DNA of 15,688 bases, taken from the NCBI GenBank assembly GCA_035946955.1, contig DASYYE010000212.1:1-15688 (forward strand), read 5' to 3'. Source of the DNA: DASYYE01 sp035946955 (GTDB lineage Bacteria > Actinomycetota > Actinomycetes > Streptosporangiales > Streptosporangiaceae). A program made the position numbers and the translations under genes. The notes under the pieces are model-generated. The model did no database searches. It was not told the DNA's origin and saw only the letters and a program-made list of their open reading frames with translations. Positions 7,507 to 14,681 of the stretch are shown in pieces. The stretch's first letter is position 1, and every line of letters begins with the position of its first letter.

Positions 7507-8244
7507 GTGGAGGAGGTCGAGGTCGTCGTCGCTCATAACGAACGCGCGACCTTGCGCGTCGGCGGGGTGTTCCTGAAGATCGACGCTGATCAGAGGCGCA
7601 CCGACGTCGAGGTCGAGGCGATGGCTGTGGCGCCGGTCCCGACTCCGGAGGTCCTGTGGCGGAAGCCGCCCGTGCTCGCGCTGGCCGCCCTCCCAGGGAC
7701 GGCATTGGGCCGGCTCGGCGAGCCGTCGTCCGCGTCGCCGGCGGCGTGGGCCGCGGCGGGTGCCGCCGCCCGGATGCTGCACGATGCGCCGCTGCCGCCA
7801 TGGCCCGGTAGGAGCCCTGACGGGTGCGCATCGGCGCTCGATGTCGAATGCGAGTGGCTCGTCTCGAACGGCGTTCTTCCCGCCGGCCTGGTCACGCGCA
7901 ACCGCCGGGTTGCCGAGGCCGCGCTGCGGCCGTGGACACCGGTGTTCGCGCACGGCGACCTGCAGGTCGACCACGTGTTCGTAGACGGTGATGAGATCAC
8001 CGGCGTGCTCGACTGGTCCGAGGCGGGCCAGGGCGATGCCCTGTTCGACCTCGCCGTCCTGACGCTGGGACACGAGGAACATCTTGGTGACGTCGTCGCC
8101 GGCTACGGCGCCGACGTCGACCTCGACGTGATCCGCGGGTGGTGGTCGTTGCGGTGCCTGCTGGGTATCCACTGGCTGGTCGAGCACGGCTTCGACCCGT
8201 TCTTGCCAGGCTGCGAGGTTGACGTGCTGAGATCCCAGCTGTGA
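7507..8244 (+). CDS. Aminoglycoside-phosphotransferase-like kinase (APH family)
   Basis: A 245-residue cytoplasmic protein with the APH/choline-kinase fold signature. The ATP-site Lys is probably Lys24 in VFLKID. The catalytic loop HGDLQVDHV has His149 and Asp151. LDW has Asp169 as the DFG-like metal ligand. The usual Asn of the HGDxxxxN loop is replaced by His156. The C-terminal half (ALFDLAVLTLGHEEHLGDVV) continues the family pattern. I place the start at GTG 7507 because the family-like sequence begins there (EEVEVVVAHNERATLRVG). The 123 residues that an upstream ATG at 7138 would add are low-complexity and overlap the opposite-strand fragment. The substrate is unknown; antibiotic resistance cannot be inferred from the sequence. 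Confidence 0.82.
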   Translation: MEEVEVVVAHNERATLRVGGVFLKIDADQRRTDVEVEAMAVAPVPTPEVLWRKPPVLALAALPGTALGRLGEPSSASPAAWAAAGAAARMLHDAPLPPWPGRSPDGCASALDVECEWLVSNGVLPAGLVTRNRRVAEAALRPWTPVFAHGDLQVDHVFVDGDEITGVLDWSEAGQGDALFDLAVLTLGHEEHLGDVVAGYGADVDLDVIRGWWSLRCLLGIHWLVEHGFDPFLPGCEVDVLRSQL

Positions 8245-8423
8245 GGCTGCACGAGCCCTGGCGGCTACGAGTGCCGTTGTGCCGCACCGAGCAGGCCATC
8301 TCCTGAAGTACGTCGTCTTCGCACCAGCAAGGCCACGGCCCTCCAACATCCCGGGCACCCAGTCGGCTACACCCTTGCGCGTCACTGCGTCAGATCGACG
8401 GGGTTGGTGGTCTGGCCGCAGAC
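8245..8423. other. Intergenic stretch, no gene recognised
   Basis: This lies between the phosphotransferase stop and the operator of the GntR operon. A reverse frame runs through it into the phosphotransferase antisense, without recognisable protein content. No strong terminator hairpin was found. Confidence 0.35.
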
Positions 8424-8445
8424 TTGTACCATGCGATTGGTACAA
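8424..8445. promoter_or_regulatory. Dyad operator, probable GntR (YtrA-type) binding site
   Basis: A perfect inverted repeat, TTGTACC (8424-8430) and GGTACAA (8439-8445), with an 8-base centre. It stands 51 bases before the first gene of an operon that ends with a YtrA-subfamily GntR regulator. TTGTAC itself could serve as a -35 element, with the AT-rich AAATTATGT just after the right arm as the -10 region. Repressor and operator in the same operon suggest autoregulation. The binding pair is inference. Confidence 0.6.
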
Positions 8446-8496
8446 ATTATGTGAGCGGGGATGCGGAGTCTGGCCGTGTACTGGGATTGAGGGCTA

Positions 8497-9411
8497 ATGG
8501 TGACGAGGATGCCGGACCGGGCAAGTGGCTCTGGCGTGGGGGATACGCCGGAGGTGTTTCCGCTGCTGCCGGTGGCGGTCCCGCTGGGCTGGGGTGGCTG
8601 GTTCGTTGAGGTCGCCGCCGTTATCCGGCGCAGTTGGCGGGTGCTCGCGGGAGTCGTCGTGGCTGGGACGGTCCTGCCACTGCTGGTCCTGTCCTTCGTG
8701 GTCGCGGAGGGCGCTGTAGGCGGCGTCGCCCAGGGAGGATATGGCAGCAAGGGCCCGGACCTTGGTGGGTATTTCGTGCTGTTCACGGCCCCGGTCATGA
8801 TGGCGGTCGCGGTTTTCTGCGGCCATTGGGTGGCCCGTGCGTGGACGGGGGCATGCCTGGTGGTGGTGTCGGGCGCCATGGGCGGGCCTAGCAGTGTGCA
8901 GGCCGCGTTTGAGTGGGGAAAGCGGCGGTGCCGCCTGTTGTGGGCGTTTTATCTGCTGGGTGTTGCTGTCCTGGTCGCTGTGGAGTACACCGACGCGGTG
9001 CTGTCGCCGGGCGCTGTCACGGTGCGCAATGTGCTGGCGCTGGCCGGCCCGTCGGGCATCCTTGCGTTGATCTTGTGTCTCGCTCCTGCCGCCGCCTACC
9101 GGGGACAACTGCCTGGGCCTGGCCGCCCCGGCCCGGGCCGAGGCGCGGCCCGGTGGGTAGCTTGCCTGGTGCCGATGCTGTGCGTGCTGGCCGTGGTGGT
9201 GTGCTGGCAAGCCGGGGCTGCGGTGGTGCTGTCGCGGCTGATGACTGTCTCCCCATGGTCGACGGCCACCCCTCCCATCAACTCGGTCACTGGCGGGATC
9301 ATCGCCAGCGTGCTTTCCATACCTGGCTCAGTGCTGCTGATCGCCGCGAGCGTGGTCACCTACGCGGCGCTGAGGGCAGCGCGCCCTGCGGTCGCGGGGG
9401 TGCTGCAGTGA
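8497..9411 (+). CDS. Multi-pass membrane protein of a GntR-controlled operon
   Basis: A 304-residue integral membrane protein of no recognised function. About six hydrophobic helices lie near residues 48-70, 92-112, 147-164, 178-200, 219-241 and 266-290, with a Gly/Pro/Arg-rich cytoplasmic-looking loop at 203-219. The layout, including the N-terminal WFVEVAAVIRRSWRVLAGVV, recalls membrane domains of the glycerophosphodiester-phosphodiesterase-associated type, a weak resemblance only. The ATG at 8497 is preceded by GAGGG at short spacing; GTG 8500 and ATG 8512 are in-frame alternatives. It is the first gene behind the TTGTACC dyad and its TGA overlaps the ATG of the next small ORF (TGATG). Confidence 0.8.
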   Translation: MVTRMPDRASGSGVGDTPEVFPLLPVAVPLGWGGWFVEVAAVIRRSWRVLAGVVVAGTVLPLLVLSFVVAEGAVGGVAQGGYGSKGPDLGGYFVLFTAPVMMAVAVFCGHWVARAWTGACLVVVSGAMGGPSSVQAAFEWGKRRCRLLWAFYLLGVAVLVAVEYTDAVLSPGAVTVRNVLALAGPSGILALILCLAPAAAYRGQLPGPGRPGPGRGAARWVACLVPMLCVLAVVVCWQAGAAVVLSRLMTVSPWSTATPPINSVTGGIIASVLSIPGSVLLIAASVVTYAALRAARPAVAGVLQ

Positions 9412-9503
9412 TGCGCTGCCCGCAGCGTCGCCCGAGATGGGCTGGTGTGCGTGCCGCCGCCCGCCGTGAGGGGCCTCCGGCCGGCTGGCGGCTGCTGCCG
9501 TGA
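9411..9503 (+). CDS. 30-residue Arg-rich linker ORF
   Basis: An ATG at 9411-9413 overlaps the stop of the upstream membrane gene (TGATG). The frame ends at TGA 9501-9503, which overlaps the GTG start of the next membrane gene (GTGA). The peptide, starting MRCPQRRPRWAGVRAAARRE, is rich in Arg and Pro and matches nothing I know. The exact overlap at both ends suggests that it couples translation of the two membrane genes or is a real small protein. It could instead be a chance frame in high-GC DNA. Confidence 0.35.
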   Translation: MRCPQRRPRWAGVRAAARREGPPAGWRLLP

Positions 9504-10345
9504 TCCTGTCGGTGATACTGCTGGCGGCGCTGATCTTCAGCGTCGCGCTGGTGGTGGCGGTGGCTTACAGGCCTCGCGGGGGAGCGGGGGCCGCCGTACC
9601 GGCGGTGGCGGCCCGGCACACGGCCCGCTGGCGGGCCGGCGGATTCGGGGCGGGCTTGTGCTGTGCTGTGCTGGCGGGTGCCGGCGGGGCCTGGGCCGTG
9701 CTGGTGGTGGGTGCCCCGCTGTTCGCGGCCTGTGTGCTGGGCGGTGTGCTGGTGGGGGAGCTGACGGTGCCCCTCCCGCGTGCCGACGTCCGCGTCGCTG
9801 CGCTGGCACCGCGGAGGCCTCGCGACTACATACCCGAAGTTCCCGCCAGGCTGCTGGTACTGGGCGGCGGAGCGCTGCTGGTTCTGCTGGCCGCAGCGGC
9901 CACTGGTGTGATCAGGGCACTCGCCCATCCCGGTAGCTGCCTGCCCCACGAGGTGGGAGGGGGCAATGCGGCGGCTACCCCGCTGGTGCCCGGTGTCAGT
10001 GCGGCCACACTGGTGCTCCTGGCGGCCGGGTCGGCGGCCGCTGCCTGGGCGCTGCGCGCGGTGGCCCGCCGTCCGCTGGCCGCCACCGACCACCGGTCCC
10101 TCGCCGGTGATGAGGTGCTCCGCCGCGGCTCGGCGCAGGCGGTGCTCGCGGGCTGGGGTGTGCTGGTCACGGTCCCGCTCGCCGTGACGGCTTGGAGCAT
10201 CGGCCAGGACCTCGCCGTGGGGTGCCCGCCGTCGCCATGGTGGGCTGCCCAGTTGCTGCTGACGCCGCTGGCGTTCATCGCGGCATGCGGGGCTGTCGCG
10301 TGCGTGGCCTGGCTCGTGTCGAGGACCTGGTGGGCGCTGCGGTGA
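9500..10345 (+). CDS. Second multi-pass membrane protein of the GntR operon
   Basis: A 281-residue hydrophobic protein starting MILSVILLAALIFSVALVV at GTG 9500. Hydrophobic segments occur near residues 2-22, 48-68, 71-90, 118-138, 163-184, 215-236 and 250-274, giving about seven helices with Arg-rich connecting loops. No catalytic or transport motif is recognised and no ATP-binding partner is encoded here, unlike the ABC operons of many YtrA regulators. It lies between the linker ORF (GTGA overlap) and the regulator gene (GTGA overlap at 10342-10345), so all four ORFs are probably translated as one coupled unit. Confidence 0.75.
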   Translation: MILSVILLAALIFSVALVVAVAYRPRGGAGAAVPAVAARHTARWRAGGFGAGLCCAVLAGAGGAWAVLVVGAPLFAACVLGGVLVGELTVPLPRADVRVAALAPRRPRDYIPEVPARLLVLGGGALLVLLAAAATGVIRALAHPGSCLPHEVGGGNAAATPLVPGVSAATLVLLAAGSAAAAWALRAVARRPLAATDHRSLAGDEVLRRGSAQAVLAGWGVLVTVPLAVTAWSIGQDLAVGCPPSPWWAAQLLLTPLAFIAACGAVACVAWLVSRTWWALR

Positions 10346-10716
10346 GTGCTCCCGAGCTGACAGTCGATACCACCAGCCCCGTGCCACCGTATGAGCAGAT
10401 CCGCGCCCAGCTCACACAACTCATCACAGCCGGCGTGCTCGACACTGGCCAGCGGCTGCCGCCTGTCCGCCAGCTCGCGGCGGACCTGGGACTAGCGCCA
10501 GGCACAGTCGCCCGTGCCTACACCGAGCTTGAGCAGGCCGGGCTGGTGGCGGCACGGCGCGGCGGCGGCACCCGGGTCCTGCCCGCGCCCGCGGGGCCAG
10601 CCGCGCCCCAACTGCTGGCACAGCGCGCCCGTGACTACGTCACCACGGGCCGCTGGCTCGGCGGCAGTGACCAGCAGATCCTCGACGCCGTCCGGCTTGC
10701 CCTCGAGCCCTCCTAA
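10342..10716 (+). CDS. GntR-family transcriptional regulator, YtrA subfamily
   Basis: A 124-residue DNA-binding protein. The GntR winged helix-turn-helix spans residues 12-82: PPYEQIRAQL, LPPVRQLAADLGLAPGTVAR (recognition region about 40-60), and wing TELEQAGLVAARRGGGTRV. A short C-terminal tail of about 40 residues replaces the large effector domain, which defines the YtrA group. The GTG at 10342 overlaps the upstream TGA; the longer frame from 10192 is rejected because it overlaps the membrane gene. These regulators are usually autoregulatory repressors of membrane-transport operons, and a suitable dyad (8424-8445) lies before the first gene. Confidence 0.92.
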   Translation: MSAPELTVDTTSPVPPYEQIRAQLTQLITAGVLDTGQRLPPVRQLAADLGLAPGTVARAYTELEQAGLVAARRGGGTRVLPAPAGPAAPQLLAQRARDYVTTGRWLGGSDQQILDAVRLALEPS

Positions 10717-10855
10717 CCGGCAACCTCCGGGCAGACGCGGCCAGCCAGGGAATCTGCCGGTGTCGGCACGGGCAGGCAGGATTGTCCGCTATGCGGCCCG
10801 CTGGCCTGCGGGAATCGTCCGCGATCGGCAGTTCACAGGCAGAACCACTCTTGCC
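10717..10855. other. Intergenic region with short hairpin
   Basis: This holds no gene. TGCCG (10755-10759) and CGGCA (10764-10768) form a 5-base stem with a 4-base loop about 40 bases after the regulator's stop. It could be a weak terminator of the GntR operon but has no T-run. Confidence 0.3.
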
Positions 10856-10885
10856 TTGTAACGCTGTAAATAACTCATGTATTAT
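10856..10885 (+). promoter_or_regulatory. Promoter of the protease gene
   Basis: TTGTAA (10856-10861) and TATTAT (10880-10885) are separated by 18 bases in an AT-rich island. Both hexamers are near consensus for the housekeeping sigma factor. The leader to the GTG at 10971 would be about 78 bases. Confidence 0.55.
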
Positions 10886-10970
10886 CTGCCGGGATGCTCT
10901 GATATGGGCAGGTATGGCAACGGGGTTTCACGGCGACTTAGTGCGTCGTACTTTCGGGGAAGGGTCATCC

Positions 10971-12086
10971 GTGAAGAATGTCCTGCGGCGGGCGATAATG
11001 TCAGTGCCGGTCAGCGCTGCGGCTCTGCTGTCGTCGACTGGCACCGGGCTGGCGGCGGTGGCGGCCCCTGAGGTTCCTGTCGCCCAGCACATTGACGGGG
11101 GTGAAGGCGGCGTCTGCGTCTCGGAGGCCAGGGCGAACGCCAAACCATGGACTCTCCAGGAGATGCGTGCTTCGGTTCCATTCACTCCGGCCAATTTCGC
11201 CAGGGCTCTGGCCAAATTGACGCACGCACAGCGGCGAGACCTCCGGAGGCAGTCCGCCGAAGCAGTGCGGAGGGGGCCCTGTGGCGGCGATGGCCACCTG
11301 ATGGCGGCGTCGCCTCGAGTCCCAGCCTCTTCGGCCCCCCGTGTATCGCCCACCGCTCGTCGGCCGGATACCGGACATGCGCAAGACTACCGTACTATCG
11401 GGAAATTCTTCTTCAACGTAGCTGGTATTCTGCATTTCAATTGCACCGCAGCCACAGTCAACAGCAATGACCATCCAAACTCGAACCTGGTGCTAACCGC
11501 CGCGCATTGTTTCAACGGCGATTATGGCGGTGTTATTTACAATACGGATGACTGGCAGTTCGCCCCTGATTGGAGTAACAACAACGCTCCGTACGGGATG
11601 TGGCAGGTGTATGAGGACGTGTGGCCACGGCAATGGGATCCCAGTGGTGACGGCCCCTTGGACGGCCGTTACGACTACGCGGTTTTCATCACCAAGTACC
11701 TGAATGCCCACAGTATCGGTTCCCAGGTTGGCCTGAATGGCTGGAATGCGGATGCGCCTAATACGGGGCAGGTTACAATCTTCGGTGTTCCCGGGAATAG
11801 TTCCTATATGCTGGAGAACGTCACGACCGCACATGGAGTCCATATAGGAGGCTACGATTACCGCACGGCTTCCACCCCCGGCTTTGCTGATGGTGCCAGT
11901 GGCGGCCCGTGGTTCTCCAGCTACAGCAACTCCAGCGAGCTTGGGATAATAATCGCCGATACCGGAGGCTACGACGCGGGAGGGCCTACCAGTTCGCCGT
12001 CTTACTCCTCCTTCTGGGGCTCGACCTACGCGAGTCTCGTGGCGAACGCGTCCAGTATTTACCCCCCAGGTGCCACACCCCGGTAG
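10971..12086 (+). CDS. Secreted trypsin-like serine protease (S1 family)
   Basis: A 371-residue preproprotein. Residues 1-32 form a signal peptide: a basic start (MKNVLRRAIM), a hydrophobic core, and a probable cleavage after an Ala near 28-32. A propeptide of about 110 residues follows. The catalytic domain begins near 140, with His179 in LTAAHC, Asp235 in RYDYAV and Ser310 in DGASGGPW. Cys158 and Cys180 could form the usual disulfide beside the His; two more Cys (49 and 104) sit in the propeptide. The family cleaves extracellular proteins; specificity cannot be read. I chose GTG 10971 because it has GGGGAAGGG upstream and gives the signal peptide directly; an in-frame upstream start at 10782 would cross the promoter. 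The catalytic part looks less GC-rich than the neighbours. It is monocistronic. Confidence 0.9.
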   Translation: MKNVLRRAIMSVPVSAAALLSSTGTGLAAVAAPEVPVAQHIDGGEGGVCVSEARANAKPWTLQEMRASVPFTPANFARALAKLTHAQRRDLRRQSAEAVRRGPCGGDGHLMAASPRVPASSAPRVSPTARRPDTGHAQDYRTIGKFFFNVAGILHFNCTAATVNSNDHPNSNLVLTAAHCFNGDYGGVIYNTDDWQFAPDWSNNNAPYGMWQVYEDVWPRQWDPSGDGPLDGRYDYAVFITKYLNAHSIGSQVGLNGWNADAPNTGQVTIFGVPGNSSYMLENVTTAHGVHIGGYDYRTASTPGFADGASGGPWFSSYSNSSELGIIIADTGGYDAGGPTSSPSYSSFWGSTYASLVANASSIYPPGATPR

Positions 12087-12093
12087 CTCCGCC

Positions 12094-12106
12094 CCGCCAC
12101 GCGGGC
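12094..12106. terminator. Short hairpin after the protease gene
   Basis: CCCGC-CAC-GCGGG forms a perfect 5-base stem 8 bases after the protease stop, in the gap before the convergent propeller gene. It is compact and without T-run, so termination is only suggested. Confidence 0.3.
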
Positions 12107-12242
12107 CAGTTCTGCGCACAGCCGTGTCTCGGGCCAGGGGACCGCGACGTTCCCGGTCCTGCCCCTCCCTGCGAGCCACCGCTAGCCGGGTCATGGCCTT
12201 GCCGACGTGGAGGTCAGGGCGTGACCACAAGCCCGGCTCCGG

Positions 12243-12734
12243 TCATGGGTTGATCGCGATCGTCTGGGCGTATGTGAGGGGGATGTGGATCGGCCGGGCG
12301 AGGGTGTTGGTAGCGGTGCGGATCGGGACAACCGCCTTCCCGCAGCTCACGTAGGCGGTCTTGCCGTCCGGGGTGACCGCGAGCGCGAACGGGCCGGAGC
12401 CGACCCGCATCGGCTTGCCGACCTTGTGGGTGACCGTGCTGATCGGGAAGACCGAGGCGGCGTTATTGCTGTTGATGTAAGCGGCGTAGATGGTCGGAGT
12501 GGGTGGCCGGTGCCTTGCTGCTGCCCCGGAACCCCGGCCGACGGTGCTGGCGCCCGCCGGGATGGCGACAGCGGTGGCGGCGACCGCCGCCACCGCGGCG
12601 GTGCACTCCATCGCCCGGCGCCACAGCAGTCTGCCCCGCCCGCGGCGGCGCGCCAGCCGGACCTCTGCCCGTGGCGGCGGAGCCCCGGCACCGGCTGCTC
12701 GCGCTAGCAGTGCCCGGATTCTTGCCACATCCAT
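12243..12734 (-). CDS. Membrane-anchored two-blade propeller paralogue
   Basis: A 163-residue protein. Residues 1-42 are Arg-rich and likely cytoplasmic, about 43-60 is one membrane helix, and the remainder is outside. The outside part has a first half-blade (TIYAAYINSN, 81-90), one full repeat with TPDGKTAYV (121-129), and a closing strand QTIAINP at the very end. The first blade resembles the first blade of the adjacent larger protein and the second resembles that protein's last blade (shared VPI, ATNT, RPIHIPL or PIHIPL and a Cys), as if the middle blades were missing. Two blades cannot close a ring alone, so it may oligomerise or be a deletion product. The ATG at 12734 has GGA upstream; a longer frame from 12911 would overlap the upstream gene. 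It is third in the sigma-factor operon, 67 bases after its paralogue. Confidence 0.78.
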   Translation of the reverse strand: MDVARIRALLARAAGAGAPPPRAEVRLARRRGRGRLLWRRAMECTAAVAAVAATAVAIPAGASTVGRGSGAAARHRPPTPTIYAAYINSNNAASVFPISTVTHKVGKPMRVGSGPFALAVTPDGKTAYVSCGKAVVPIRTATNTLARPIHIPLTYAQTIAINP

Positions 12735-12801
12735 GATCGGTGTCCTTTCCGTACGTGGCCGGTTCGCGGGACGTGCTGAAGTTGCCTGGTGGCGGTGCGG
12801 A

Positions 12802-14136
12802 TCATGGCGTGATCGCGATCGCGTCGGGGTTCCTGAGAGGGATGTGGATGGGTACGCCGGGGGTGTTGGTGGCGATGCTGATCGGGATGACCGCGTTCTC
12901 GCAGGCGACATAGGCGGTCTTGCCGTCCGGGGTGACTACGGCGCCGATGTTCGGGTGAACCAGACGTTGGCTGCGGCAGTCGGCTCCGAACTGTATCGTC
13001 TTGCCGACGGTGTTGGTGGCGGTGCTGATCGGGATGACCGAGTCCCCGCCCGTCATGAGGTAGGCGGTCTTCCCGTCCGGGGTGATCACGAACTGGTTGG
13101 CCGCTTTGGCGGCGAAGCCGCCGGTCCCCCACGGGGTGAGGTGGACTTTGATCGGGGTTCCGGCGGTGCTGGTGGTGGTGCTGACCGGGACGACCGTATC
13201 GGGATTGATGGTGAGGGCGTAGAGGGTCTTGCCGTCCGGGGCGATCGCGATGACGCCCTCGCCGGAGTTGGCGTGCAGGTGGATCGGCGTGCCAGCGGTG
13301 TTGGTGGCGGTGTTTATCGGCGTCAGGGTGGACCCGCCATAGGCGTAGGCGGTCTTGCCGTCCGGGGTGATCGCGATCTCGAATGAAGCGAAGCCGACCC
13401 GGATGGGCTTGCCGGGAGTGTTGGTGGCCGTGCTGATCGGGACGACCGTGGCGGGCCCGTTGCCGCTGGTGGGGTAACTGACGACGTAGGCGGTCCTGCC
13501 GTCCGGGGTGATCGCGATCGCTTGCGGGCCGGAGCCGACGGGGATTGGCTTGCCCGCAGTGTTGGTGGCCGTGCTGATCGGGACGACCGTGTGCCGGCCC
13601 GTGTTGGCGACGTAGACGGTCTCCCCGTCCGGGGTAATGGCGATGAACCATGGCCCGTCGATACGGCTGCGGCCGACGGGGATTGGCTTGCCGGGAGTGT
13701 TAGTAGCCGTACTGACCGGGGTGACCGTGACAGTAGTTGGGTTGAGGACGTAGGCCGTCTTCCCGTCCGGGGTGATCGCGATCTGAAAGCCGAAGCCAAC
13801 CCTGATCGGCTTCCCGGCCCTGTTGGTCGCCGTGCTGACCGGGACGACCACGCTCAGCTTGTCATTGACACTGGTGTAGGCGGCGTAGACGGTCGGCGCG
13901 GCTGGCCGGTGTGGCGCCGCCGGCCCGGGAGCCGCGCCGTAGACCCGGATGGCGGCGGTCACGCCGGTAACCGCCACAGCGACAGCAGCAAGTACGCCAG
14001 CGGCCTCCCTTGCCCGGCGCCGGGCCAGCCGGTGCCGGACCGCGGTCACGGTCACCCGGCCTGGTGGCACGCCCATGGCTGCATCCATGAATTCCCTCCA
14101 GTGCCTGTCGTCCATCTCGTTGTCCATCTCGATCAC
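12802..14136 (-). CDS. Membrane-anchored eight-bladed YVTN-type propeller, partner of the sigma factor
   Basis: A 444-residue protein. Residues 1-45 are cytoplasmic-looking (HWREFMDAAM, then an Arg-rich ARRRAREA), about 46-64 is a membrane helix, and a Pro/Ala linker follows. From 82 it is all repeat: seven ITPDGKTAYV-type motifs (PDG near 123, 169, 211, 258, 300, 353, 403), each followed by VVPISTATNTxGKPIxVG. The protein ends at DAIAITP, the first strand of another repeat, which would complete the first blade (TVYAAYTSV), giving a closed eight-bladed ring. Its GTG start overlaps the sigma-factor stop (GTGA, 14136-14133), the usual place and topology of an anti-sigma factor. It has no recognisable zinc-binding anti-sigma motif. 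Its role as sensor or anti-sigma is inference. Confidence 0.85.
   Translation of the reverse strand: MIEMDNEMDDRHWREFMDAAMGVPPGRVTVTAVRHRLARRRAREAAGVLAAVAVAVTGVTAAIRVYGAAPGPAAPHRPAAPTVYAAYTSVNDKLSVVVPVSTATNRAGKPIRVGFGFQIAITPDGKTAYVLNPTTVTVTPVSTATNTPGKPIPVGRSRIDGPWFIAITPDGETVYVANTGRHTVVPISTATNTAGKPIPVGSGPQAIAITPDGRTAYVVSYPTSGNGPATVVPISTATNTPGKPIRVGFASFEIAITPDGKTAYAYGGSTLTPINTATNTAGTPIHLHANSGEGVIAIAPDGKTLYALTINPDTVVPVSTTTSTAGTPIKVHLTPWGTGGFAAKAANQFVITPDGKTAYLMTGGDSVIPISTATNTVGKTIQFGADCRSQRLVHPNIGAVVTPDGKTAYVACENAVIPISIATNTPGVPIHIPLRNPDAIAITP
12921..13775. repeat. Tandem imperfect DNA repeats encoding propeller blades
   Basis: The core CCGTCCGGGGTGA (or one-base variants) recurs near 12923, 13073, 13232, 13359, 13499, 13626 and 13763, a period of about 125-160 bases. 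A further copy is in the downstream paralogue near 12364. Such direct repeats can recombine, changing blade number. Confidence 0.75.
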
Positions 14137-14645
14137 CGGGCCTTCCGCTCCATGAACCCGGCCAGCCGCGGATCGTCGCGCAGCTTGGCCAGCGCCCGCG
14201 ACAGGGCGCTTTTGACCGTGCCTACCGAGCAGTTCAGCGTGTCTGCCACCTGCGCCTCGGGCAGGTCGTCGTAGACCCGCAGCACCAGCACCGCGCGCTG
14301 GCGGCCGGTCAACGCCGACAGCGCATCGCGCAATGCCACGCGCATGGCCACTTCGGCGGCCACGTCCCCGGCCGCCGGGGCGTCGGCCACCGCCGGTGAT
14401 GCCTTCTCACCGAACCACCGGCGGCGGCTCCAGGTAGTCCAGGTGTTGACCATCACCCGGCGCACGTAGACCTCGGGATCATCCCGCCGCCGGATCCGTT
14501 CCCAGCGCGGCCACGACCGCGCCAGCGCCGTCTGCACCAGGTCCTCGGCCATGCCCCAGTCACCGGTCAGCAACCACGCCGTGCGCCGGAGCGCCTGCTC
14601 ACGCGCCTCGACAAACTGCGCGAAATCGTTCGCCTCGGCGTTCAA
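14133..14645 (-). CDS. SigE-family ECF RNA polymerase sigma factor
   Basis: A 170-residue sigma-70 family protein. Region 2 spans about 7-75: LLTGDWGMAEDLVQTAL for core binding and EVYVRRVMVNTWTTWSRRRW for -10 recognition. Region 4 spans 105-158, with the helix-turn-helix LPEAQVADTLNCSVGTVKSA recognising the -35. Regions 1 and 3 are absent, as in ECF factors; the sequence fits the actinobacterial SigE-like family (TIGR02983 type). The start is TTG at 14645-14643, chosen because GGAGG lies 4 bases before it. It heads an operon with two membrane-anchored propeller proteins, which probably report an envelope signal. An ECF-like promoter sits upstream. Confidence 0.92.
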   Translation of the reverse strand: MNAEANDFAQFVEAREQALRRTAWLLTGDWGMAEDLVQTALARSWPRWERIRRRDDPEVYVRRVMVNTWTTWSRRRWFGEKASPAVADAPAAGDVAAEVAMRVALRDALSALTGRQRAVLVLRVYDDLPEAQVADTLNCSVGTVKSALSRALAKLRDDPRLAGFMERKAR

Positions 14646-14681
14646 TGCGCCTCCAGTGGCCTCGGGTGTGCATCGCCTGAC

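Noticed and set aside
7390..8445. 351-residue reverse frame opposite the phosphotransferase gene
   Set aside because: It is the antisense shadow of a gene with clear kinase motifs; no recognisable protein or start signal.
10192..10341. N-terminal extension of the GntR regulator
   Set aside because: It overlaps the membrane gene over 50 codons and lies outside the winged-helix domain; the GTG overlapping the stop fits better.
9356..10387. 343-residue reverse frame opposite the second membrane gene
   Set aside because: Low-complexity, Arg/Gln/His-rich composition typical of antisense frames in high-GC DNA.
10782..10970. N-terminal extension of the protease
   Set aside because: It would cross the TTGTAA/TATTAT promoter and place the signal peptide internally.
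12490..13386. 298-residue forward frame with GG-rich repeats over the propeller genes
   Set aside because: The repetition is the complement of the propeller repeats; the reverse strand gives proper YVTN-type motifs, a membrane anchor and an operon context.
12843..13800. CRISPR-like array from the regularly spaced repeats
   Set aside because: Repeats are imperfect, continuous with an open frame and encode a propeller repeat; spacers are also conserved.
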